From JANSWP01 sp041941305 (GTDB lineage: Bacteria; Bacteroidota; Bacteroidia; Chitinophagales; Saprospiraceae), in assembly GCA_041941305.1 (NCBI GenBank), contig JBGTQJ010000122.1:1-5244 (forward strand): a stretch of DNA of 5,244 nucleotides, in the 5' to 3' direction. The first letter of the stretch is position 1. The number at the start of each line of letters is the position of its first letter. Below, piece after piece: positions 1 through 5,244 of the stretch. Below the pieces are notes generated by a model. The model saw only the letters and a program-made list of their open reading frames with translations, searched no databases and was not told the origin of the DNA. The position numbers and the translations under genes were made by a program.

Positions 1-46
1 CAAGAAAAGATATACGATAGGTTTTTTATTGGCAAAATTTGGGATG

Positions 47-61
47 ACTCATGTTTTGAGT
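47..61 (+). terminator. Weak hairpin at left edge, possible terminator
   Basis: ACTCA (47-51) and TGAGT (57-61) form a 5-bp stem with a 5-nt loop. On the plus strand the stem is followed directly by a T-rich run (62-72), so it could stop a plus-strand transcript entering from the left. It lies only about 5 bases past the stop codon of the minus-strand propeller gene, but read in that direction it has no T tail. The stem is short, so this is a weak call. The rest of 1-66 shows no other feature. Confidence 0.25.
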
Positions 62-66
62 ATTTT

Positions 67-1518
67 TTATTTCAAAATAATTTTTCCTGATTTTAGAATA
101 CTGACTGATGAGATGATTTTGTAGAAATACATACCAGATGGAAGTTGATTTCTATCCAGCACAATTGGCTCATTGCCTTGTACCATTTTTTCAATACACA
201 ATTTTCCATTTTGGTCAAATATTTCAAATCGAAAGGTATCTGCTTGATGCCCAATTTGTTTTAGTTGAACCTCAGAGGTTGTTGGATTTGGGAATATTGA
301 TAATTCACTTGAATTGTAAGAAATTTTAGAAGAAGTATTCACAAAGTCGGGTACACCAAAAACAACGATTTCGTTCAAATCAGAATTGAAAGTTTGTATA
401 TCTTCCAATTCTCCGATCAGAGTTCCTTGACCTTTTGAGTTAAATACAAAATTGGCAAAATGAGTTGCGCCGTTCATCAAAAGAGGTTGAGATTGCCAAT
501 TTCCGGATTTATTACTCGCATAATGGATATTTCCTATCAGAATATTTCCACCAATCTCTTCCCAAAGGCAATGAGCGGCCCCATTATCATCTATGACCAT
601 AGAAGGCCAGGCTACGCCATTAATTGAATTATTAACTTTTTCCGGATTCGACCATTGCCCATTTATTTCTTTGGTTAAATAATAACCAGCACCACCTATT
701 CCAAATCCGTCATTTCCTGAGACCAGTAAATGGATTCGATTATTTTTTACCTGAATATTAGCATTGTAATCATCTGCATTTGGAGTACTTATTTGCTCAT
801 AATTCCAATCTGGACTACCAGGTGCTTTTTGTGCCAATTGAATGAAATAGTTGCTAAAACCACCGGCTCTATACCCAATAAGCACACCTGCAGTCTCTGA
901 TAAACTAATATATGGGTCAGCCCCTGTCCCAAAATCACCAAGTTGACTCCCAGATAACTCCTCAATTGAAATAACATCATCAGGAAGCATTAATCTGCCG
1001 TAATATATTTTGTAATCTCCGGTATTATTTTGGCCAATCCAGGCTAAATGGATGTTTCCATTGGCATCGGTAGCAATGGTAGGACTAAATTCAGATTCAG
1101 GAGTTTGAGTAATTTGAACGGTATTCCAAACATTTTGCAAAAAGTAGGAAACAGCTACTTCCATGTTTTGCTCGGTTTCAAGGATATATGCAACTGCTGG
1201 TTGCCCTTGTCCAGGTATTAATGCAGTAGTAGGATTATAACCTGAACCAATACCTTGATTTATTCCCACCGGATTGCCCCAAATTCCTGTTGCAGTCCGA
1301 CGATTGTACAAAATTTGATTGCCATTATCTATAGATTTACTCCAAACCACATGCAAATTGTCAAAGTCATCGATAGCTATTGCTTGCTTATGGTTCAATA
1401 GATCTCTTTGGACATCATTGGTTAGTGTGTCCAATTCAGCATTTCCCCATTGTCCATTAAGATTGGAAAATGAAAAAATGTAGGTTATTGACAGAAAAAG
1501 TATAAAATGTTTTTTCAT
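67..1518 (-). CDS. Secreted beta-propeller-like protein with T9SS type A sorting domain
   Basis: Predicted exported surface or extracellular protein of 483 aa; enzymatic function, if any, is unknown. Residues 1-22 form a signal peptide (MKK start, hydrophobic ILFLSITYIF core, cleavage probably near N-G-Q 21-23). Residues about 46-388 contain a recurring pattern: a hydrophobic strand, D-x-x-G/D-N-x-H-x-x-W, then a Y/W strand. It is clearest at 46-80 (IDDFDNLHVVW), 146-173 (TDANGNIHLAW) and 305-341 (IDDNGAAHCLW), with weaker copies near 92-131, 200-238, 252-289 and 353-388, giving about seven blades. This resembles BNR/sialidase-like propellers, but no canonical Asp-box S-x-D-x-G-x-T-W is seen, so catalysis is not claimed. 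Residues 406-483 are a T9SS type A tail: IFPNP at 408-412, D-Q-N-G-K at 435-439, LPSGMYFYKI at 459-468 and a basic end. The reading frame is open to an ATG at 1653, but ATG 1518 is preferred because the signal peptide starts there and a promoter candidate lies inside the extension. ATG 1530 (four codons earlier) is also possible. Confidence 0.85.
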   Translation of the reverse strand: MKKHFILFLSITYIFSFSNLNGQWGNAELDTLTNDVQRDLLNHKQAIAIDDFDNLHVVWSKSIDNGNQILYNRRTATGIWGNPVGINQGIGSGYNPTTALIPGQGQPAVAYILETEQNMEVAVSYFLQNVWNTVQITQTPESEFSPTIATDANGNIHLAWIGQNNTGDYKIYYGRLMLPDDVISIEELSGSQLGDFGTGADPYISLSETAGVLIGYRAGGFSNYFIQLAQKAPGSPDWNYEQISTPNADDYNANIQVKNNRIHLLVSGNDGFGIGGAGYYLTKEINGQWSNPEKVNNSINGVAWPSMVIDDNGAAHCLWEEIGGNILIGNIHYASNKSGNWQSQPLLMNGATHFANFVFNSKGQGTLIGELEDIQTFNSDLNEIVVFGVPDFVNTSSKISYNSSELSIFPNPTTSEVQLKQIGHQADTFRFEIFDQNGKLCIEKMVQGNEPIVLDRNQLPSGMYFYKIISSVSILKSGKIILK

Positions 1519-1556
1519 GGAATTAGTCATCGTTTTTAGATTTTCAAATAGAAGGT

Positions 1557-1589
1557 CAAAGGTATATTTTTGAATAATGGAAACTCCAA
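1557..1589 (-). promoter_or_regulatory. Candidate Bacteroidota-type promoter of the propeller gene
   Basis: Read on the minus strand, TACCTTTG (1564-1557) matches the Bacteroidota -7 consensus TAnnTTTG exactly. A TTG (1589-1587) lies 22 nt upstream as a possible -33 element. Transcription would begin near 1550, leaving a leader of about 20-30 nt before ATG 1530 or 1518. This placement supports the short start over the ATG at 1653. The match is to a short consensus in AT-rich DNA, so chance remains possible. Confidence 0.45.
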
Positions 1590-1711
1590 TTAACATTAAA
1601 AATGTCTCCAACTTTATCATTGTTCTTAAATACAAAGCAGCATTGAATAGCATAAAGCTATCTATTAGGAGAATTATTTCCTTTCCTTATTCTTCATAAA
1701 AATTACTTGTA

Positions 1712-3082
1712 ATGAAATTCCAATTTTACATTTCTCTCTTAATTACCATTGCATATAGCCTCCAGTGTTTTGGAACCCACAATATGGCTGGTCAGATTAC
1801 ATTTGTACAAACTGGTTCCAAAACGATTGAAGCTACTGTACATACCTATACAAAACCAGGTTCTGTAGCTACAGACACAGACAGCCTACAAATTTGTTGG
1901 GGAGATGGAAGTTGTGAAATAATCATTCGGACGCTTAAAGAACCCATCAATGGATTTTTTCACAATGAATACACCTATACTCATACTTATCAGGAATTCG
2001 GTTCTTATTTGCTATCCATGACTGAGCCCAACAGAAATGGAGCAATCTTGAATATTAATCCTCCTGGTTCCGAAAATGTTCCTTTCCATATTCAAACGGA
2101 ATTTGATTTAAGTGCTGATTTTAATAATTCGCCGGTCCTATTGGAATTGCCCTTAGAAAGGGGGTTTTCCTCCGAACCTTTCATTCATAATTCCAATGCA
2201 TATGATGCAGATTGTGATAGTATTGCCTATGAATTGATACAACCTATGGCAGACATTAATATCCCTGTTCCAAATTATTTGCAGCCCTATATGGTACCTG
2301 GGAATAATCCTTCCCAATTTGTAATCAATGAAGTTACTGGTTCTGTTTTCTGGGACAGTCCTCAAATTGCCGGGGCATATGTTATTGCAATAATGATAAA
2401 GGAATTCCGGAATGGTGAGCTAATTAGTTCTATGGTTAGAGATTTACAGTTTTCAATTTTTTCAGAAATTCCCGGAAATGAGAACCCGGAAATCAATACC
2501 CCTTTTGATTACATAGAAGTGAATGCAGGAGACACCGTGAATTTTGATGTCGACTACCAAGATTTAAGTGGGTTTGTTGAATTGACAGTTTCAGGAGGCA
2601 GTTTTGAAGTTGCAGATCCTTCAATTTTTAATATACCTCCTACGAGTCAGCCAACCCCTTTCAATCTCAATTATAGTTGGCAGACCCAAAATCACCATGT
2701 CTGTGATCATCCTTACCAAATCGTCTTTAAGGCATTTGATTTGGAAGACACACCCACAGGAGCTATGTTTTTAAAAGTGGTTAGAATAAAAGTTTTGGAA
2801 GGACCTGTTGCTGTTTCCGAATTGGAAGAAGAAATGGAACTCAAAGTATTCCCAAATCCTGCTTTTAATTCTGTTTATTTGGAATGGAAGCCTCTTAACA
2901 TTGTTGGCAAAATGACGATTAGTTTAATAAATGAACTGGGACAGACCGTATTTGATGATTTTGTCAATTCTGGAGCACTTCGCTACTCCTTAGATACCAC
3001 TATTATTCCTAATGGTGTATATTTTCTTAGGATAAACATGGAAAATCAGTTAATTTTAAAAAAAGTAATCATTCAACATTAA
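1712..3082 (+). CDS. Secreted PKD/Ig-like multidomain protein with T9SS type A sorting domain
   Basis: Predicted cell-surface protein of 456 aa, probably adhesive or structural; no catalytic motif is seen. Residues 1-21 are a signal peptide, with cleavage predicted before T22-H-N-M-A-G. The T-H-N-x-A-G-x-I-T start, the C-W-G-D-G-x-C loop (62-68) and the Y-T-H-T-Y-x-x-x-G-x-Y strand pair (89-99) are PKD-like. They resemble the N-terminal module of Bacteroidota proteins often annotated as gliding-motility-associated. Residues about 137-250 form a second Ig/cadherin-like module (DADCDSIAYEL 165-175, TGSVFWDSP 209-217, IKEFRNGELI 229-238). Residues about 255-365 form a third (YSWQTQNHHVCDHPYQIVFKA 321-341). 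C62 and C68 could form a disulfide. An acidic linker (367-376) leads to the T9SS type A tail: KVFPNP 378-383, N-E-L-G-Q 407-411, IPNGVYFLRI 432-441, basic end KKVIIQH. The start is the only ATG giving an intact signal peptide. It diverges from the propeller gene with 193 bp between starts; no convincing -7/-33 pair was found upstream. Confidence 0.85.
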   Translation: MKFQFYISLLITIAYSLQCFGTHNMAGQITFVQTGSKTIEATVHTYTKPGSVATDTDSLQICWGDGSCEIIIRTLKEPINGFFHNEYTYTHTYQEFGSYLLSMTEPNRNGAILNINPPGSENVPFHIQTEFDLSADFNNSPVLLELPLERGFSSEPFIHNSNAYDADCDSIAYELIQPMADINIPVPNYLQPYMVPGNNPSQFVINEVTGSVFWDSPQIAGAYVIAIMIKEFRNGELISSMVRDLQFSIFSEIPGNENPEINTPFDYIEVNAGDTVNFDVDYQDLSGFVELTVSGGSFEVADPSIFNIPPTSQPTPFNLNYSWQTQNHHVCDHPYQIVFKAFDLEDTPTGAMFLKVVRIKVLEGPVAVSELEEEMELKVFPNPAFNSVYLEWKPLNIVGKMTISLINELGQTVFDDFVNSGALRYSLDTTIIPNGVYFLRINMENQLILKKVIIQH

Positions 3083-3095
3083 AATTAAATGTAAA

Positions 3096-3130
3096 TACTC
3101 ATGAAGGACTTCAAAAATCCTTCATGAGTA
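3096..3130 (+). terminator. Perfect 13-bp inverted repeat, probable transcription terminator
   Basis: TACTCATGAAGGA (3096-3108) and TCCTTCATGAGTA (3118-3130) are perfect reverse complements around a 9-nt loop (CTTCAAAAA). The hairpin begins 14 nt after the stop codon of the PKD/Ig-like gene, a usual terminator position. No T run follows the right arm (CACTACAATA), so it is not a textbook intrinsic terminator. It could instead be an mRNA 3'-end stabiliser, a Rho-assisted stop or a protein-binding palindrome. It probably separates this gene from the downstream cytochrome gene. Confidence 0.6.
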
Positions 3131-3152
3131 CACTACAATACTAAAATCCGTT

Positions 3153-3188
3153 TTTGGTTAGGCCAATTTCCCTAAAATTCTAACTTTA
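3153..3188 (+). promoter_or_regulatory. Weak candidate promoter of the cytochrome gene
   Basis: TAACTTTA (3181-3188) agrees with TAnnTTTG except at the last base. A TTTG (3153-3156) lies 24 nt upstream, slightly longer than usual for this promoter class. Transcription would start around 3195, leaving a leader of about 20 nt before ATG 3215. The position fits a separate transcript for the cytochrome gene, downstream of the hairpin at 3096-3130, but the match is imperfect. Confidence 0.3.
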
Positions 3189-3211
3189 CAGGCAAATGAA
3201 AATAAGCCTGT
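3188..3211 (+). repeat. Short inverted repeat just before the cytochrome start
   Basis: ACAGGC (3188-3193) and GCCTGT (3206-3211) pair as a 6-bp stem around a 12-nt A-rich loop. It ends 3 nt before the start codon at 3215. If fully transcribed it would fold across the ribosome-binding region, and as DNA it would overlap the end of the candidate -7 box. A 6-bp match is expected fairly often by chance. Confidence 0.25.
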
Positions 3212-3214
3212 TTT

Positions 3215-5152
3215 ATGAAAAAGTCGCGTCCGTTCTTGATTTTCTGTTCCTTTGCCATCTTACCTTTTTTAGCAAATTTTCCTTTTCATAAGGCTACGCA
3301 GAAAAAATTTCACACCAAAGAAGAATTACATTCCTTTAAAATGATGGGTGGTGATACGAGCCTGCCCACTGCATTTAATGATCTATTCGCGGGTTCAGGG
3401 GCTTGTAACAAATGCCACGGTCTAGATACTAGCGGGGTTGCAAGTGTAGATTTGCTAGGAAATGATATTAATGTGGTAGACGACTGGAGGGCTACCTTAA
3501 TGGCGAATTCTGCAAAAGATCCTTTTTGGAGGGCAAAAGTAAGTCATGAAATAATTGTGAACCCTGAGCATCAGGAGGCAGTGGAGTCCAAGTGCATCAC
3601 TTGCCATGCTCCAATGGGGCATTTTAATGGACAACATGTAAATATTGATTATCAATTCTGGTGGTTGGATATCGATCCGGTTGCCCAGGATGGAGTATCG
3701 TGTGTTATTTGTCACCAACAAAGTGAAAAACAATTGGGTCACCTTCATTCAGGAAATTTGAATTTTGACACTTCAAAGGTAGCCTATGGACCTTATGAGG
3801 ATCCCCTGGTAAGTCCGATGTTTACCGCAACGGGTTATGAACCTGTATTTAGTGAACATATTAGTGACGCTGGGATTTGCGCGGGTTGTCACACCTTGAT
3901 AACGGAGACTGTAGATTTGGAAGGAAATTACACGGGAGGGACTTTTGTAGAACAAGCCACCTACCATGAATGGCTTAATTCAGATTATGAAAAAAATAAT
4001 GTGACCTGTCAAAATTGTCATATGCCTGCTCTGGAAAAGGGATTAGTGACTATTGTAACTGGAGCGAAAGTGGAGCCCAGATATCCCTTTTATTTACACG
4101 AAATGGTTGGCGGTAATGTAACAATGCTCAAATTATTGCAAAATAATGTAGCGGAATTGTGCCTTACTGCAGCTGAAGAACAATTTGAAGAAGTTATCCA
4201 GAAAACGATTGATATGCTTCAAAATAGAAGCATTGAATTGGAAGTTAATGTGCTTAACCGAACTTTGGATACTGCTTTTTTTGAATTGACAGTAGAGAAT
4301 AAAGCGGGGCATAAATTCCCATCTGGTTATCCTTCAAGAAGAGCATTTATCGAATTCCTGGTTACCAATGAACTTGGAGATACACTTTTCATTTCGGGTA
4401 ATAGAGACGTGGAATTTGAAGTATTTGGTCAAAATTCAGATTATGAACCTCATTTTGATATGATCAATTCAGAAGAACAGGTCCAAATCTATGAATTGGT
4501 AATGGGCGATGTCAATGGAAATGTTACAACTGTTTTAGAGCGAGCAGATAAGCCCATAAAAGATAATCGGATACCTCCCAAGGGATTTTCAAGTGCTCAC
4601 CAGGTTTATGATACCACTTTAATTGCTGGAAATGCTTTGTTGGACGATAATTTTAATTACCAGGATGGAGAAGAGGGTAGTGCTACTGACAAGATATTTT
4701 ATCACATCCCTTTGTCAGACTTTCCAGATAAAGTGTTGGCTCGGGCTACAATTTATTACCAACCATTGCCTCCTAAATGGATGGAAGAAATGTTTGCAGA
4801 AAGCAGCCCAGAAATTGATACATTTAAAACCATGTTTGAAGAAACAGATCGTTCTCCTATTCTTATGAAGGAGAGCCAAATTTGGGTAGATGGTGTAACT
4901 TCCACTTTTTCTTCAGATGAAGAAAGGATTATTACCGTAAGACCGACAATTGCTGAAAATGGTCTATTCAATATTTATTCGTTCAAAAAACACGATTTAT
5001 TCATTTCTGATTTAGAAGGGAAAACGATCTTAATTCAAAAGAATAATTTTGGAGATTATAAAATCAATCTATCAGCGTATAAAGGGGTATTTTTTCTGAA
5101 ATTCGTGAATGAAGATGGAAAGGTTGAACTGATTAAAGTAATTGCAAAATGA
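3215..5152 (+). CDS. Five-haem c-type cytochrome with a T9SS-like C-terminal tail
   Basis: Predicted exported electron-transfer protein of 645 aa. The N-terminus (MKKSRPFLIFCSFAILPFL) is a Sec signal or anchor with no clear cleavage site. Five C-x-x-C-H haem-binding motifs occur: CNKCH 64-68, CITCH 127-131, CVICH 163-167, CAGCH 222-226 and CQNCH 265-269. Their surroundings (WRATLMANSAKDPFW 91-105, DPVAQDGVSC 154-163, CAGCHTL, YHEWLNSDY 250-258, CQNCHMP) match a broad multihaem cytochrome family related to cytochrome c554-type proteins. H111, H119, H136, H141, H176, H178, H215 and H251 are possible distal ligands. Residues about 340-515 are beta-rich with a GHKFPSGYPSRRAF motif (365-378) that recurs in such cytochromes. 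Residues about 573-645 resemble a T9SS type A tail (ENGLFNI 581-587, DLEGKTI 599-605, KGVFFLKF 623-630, basic end) but lack P-N-P, reading VRPTIAENG instead. Together these suggest a haem protein sent to the cell surface. The substrate or redox partner is unknown and no partner gene lies in the window. The start at 3215 gives the export signal; no Shine-Dalgarno is seen. Confidence 0.88.
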   Translation: MKKSRPFLIFCSFAILPFLANFPFHKATQKKFHTKEELHSFKMMGGDTSLPTAFNDLFAGSGACNKCHGLDTSGVASVDLLGNDINVVDDWRATLMANSAKDPFWRAKVSHEIIVNPEHQEAVESKCITCHAPMGHFNGQHVNIDYQFWWLDIDPVAQDGVSCVICHQQSEKQLGHLHSGNLNFDTSKVAYGPYEDPLVSPMFTATGYEPVFSEHISDAGICAGCHTLITETVDLEGNYTGGTFVEQATYHEWLNSDYEKNNVTCQNCHMPALEKGLVTIVTGAKVEPRYPFYLHEMVGGNVTMLKLLQNNVAELCLTAAEEQFEEVIQKTIDMLQNRSIELEVNVLNRTLDTAFFELTVENKAGHKFPSGYPSRRAFIEFLVTNELGDTLFISGNRDVEFEVFGQNSDYEPHFDMINSEEQVQIYELVMGDVNGNVTTVLERADKPIKDNRIPPKGFSSAHQVYDTTLIAGNALLDDNFNYQDGEEGSATDKIFYHIPLSDFPDKVLARATIYYQPLPPKWMEEMFAESSPEIDTFKTMFEETDRSPILMKESQIWVDGVTSTFSSDEERIITVRPTIAENGLFNIYSFKKHDLFISDLEGKTILIQKNNFGDYKINLSAYKGVFFLKFVNEDGKVELIKVIAK

Positions 5153-5166
5153 GACATAAAAACATG

Positions 5167-5194
5167 AATCATCCCCCCAAAGGCAGGGTTGATT
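5167..5194 (+). terminator. Possible terminator hairpin after the cytochrome gene
   Basis: AATCA-T-CCC (5167-5175) pairs with GGG-T-TGATT (5186-5194), giving eight base pairs with one T-T mismatch and a 10-nt loop. It starts 14 nt after the stop codon and is followed by a partly T-rich stretch (GGTTCTAGTTTT, 5195-5206). Position and shape suit a terminator, but the stem is interrupted and the T tail is poor. Confidence 0.4.
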
Positions 5195-5206
5195 GGTTCT
5201 AGTTTT

Positions 5207-5244
5207 AAATGTAAAAGTCAAAATGATAAAGTTAAAATGTAAAA
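5207..5244. repeat. Imperfect 14-bp tandem repeat, cut by window edge
   Basis: Three consecutive units align with a 14-base period: AAATGTAAAAGTCA (5207-5220), AAATGATAAAGTTA (5221-5234) and AAATGTAAAA (5235-5244, incomplete at the window end). Units 1 and 2 differ at three positions. The region is AT-rich and non-coding. It could be the start of a longer tandem array or simply low-complexity intergenic DNA. Confidence 0.4.

Noticed and set aside
1..124. Two plus-strand frames open from the left edge (frame 1 to a TGA at 88-90, frame 2 to a TAG at 122-124) that could be the tail of an upstream gene.
   Set aside because: Two frames are open at once, neither product is recognisable, and both overlap the end of the well-supported minus-strand gene. 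A convergent neighbour may exist but its end cannot be placed.
1519..1653. N-terminal extension of 45 residues on the minus-strand propeller gene (ATG at 1653).
   Set aside because: The signal peptide begins at ATG 1518, which would be buried by the extension. A promoter candidate also lies within the extension.
3157..3185. Small inverted repeats in the leader of the cytochrome gene (GTTAG...CTAAC, TTAGG...CCTAA).
   Set aside because: Arms of only 5 bp in AT-rich DNA, overlapping one another; not distinguishable from chance.
3245..3250. Cysteine 11 in the cytochrome signal region as a lipoprotein attachment site.
   Set aside because: The preceding residues (F-L-I-F) do not form a lipobox, and the cysteine lies inside the hydrophobic core.
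3196..3291. A 31-codon ORF (ATG 3196, stop 3289-3291) overlapping the start of the cytochrome gene in another frame.
   Set aside because: It has no recognisable product and no ribosome-binding signal, and an ORF of this length is expected by chance. A translational-coupling leader cannot be excluded.
4623..4868. Plus-strand 81-aa reading frame within the cytochrome gene, and similar short frames inside all three genes.
   Set aside because: They lie wholly inside strongly supported genes, have no recognisable domains and look like shadow frames.

Overview
The window looks like a piece of chromosome from an AT-rich member of the Bacteroidota. All three real genes encode Sec-exported proteins. 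Two end in a clear type IX secretion system (T9SS) type A sorting domain with an F-P-N-P motif and a G-[VM]-Y-F core. The third ends in what looks like a worn version of the same domain. T9SS is confined to Bacteroidota and close relatives. The starts lack Shine-Dalgarno sequences, and one promoter candidate fits the Bacteroidota TAnnTTTG -7 box. The domain families resemble those of Saprospiria or Flavobacteriia, but the class cannot be fixed from this sequence.

Layout: 1-66 is the non-coding left edge with a weak hairpin. 67-1518 (minus) is a secreted, apparently seven-bladed beta-propeller-like protein with a T9SS tail. 1519-1711 is a divergent intergenic region with a plausible promoter for the minus gene. 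1712-3082 (plus) is a secreted PKD/Ig-like multidomain protein whose N-terminus resembles gliding-motility-associated surface proteins, also with a T9SS tail. 3083-3214 is a gap with a perfect 13-bp inverted repeat and a weak promoter candidate. 3215-5152 (plus) is a five-haem c-type cytochrome with a beta-rich C-terminal half and a degenerate T9SS-like tail. 5153-5244 is non-coding, with a weak hairpin and a 14-bp imperfect tandem repeat cut by the window edge.

The three genes do not form an obvious pathway. The propeller gene diverges from the other two, and the hairpin between the second and third genes argues against simple co-transcription. What they share is a predicted destination, the cell surface or outside medium via T9SS. 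The point of most interest is the third gene: a multihaem cytochrome carrying a C-terminal T9SS-like module suggests a haem protein placed on the cell surface by T9SS, that is, a possible extracellular electron-transfer component. I see no mobile element, tRNA, rRNA, CRISPR array or complete multi-gene system here.
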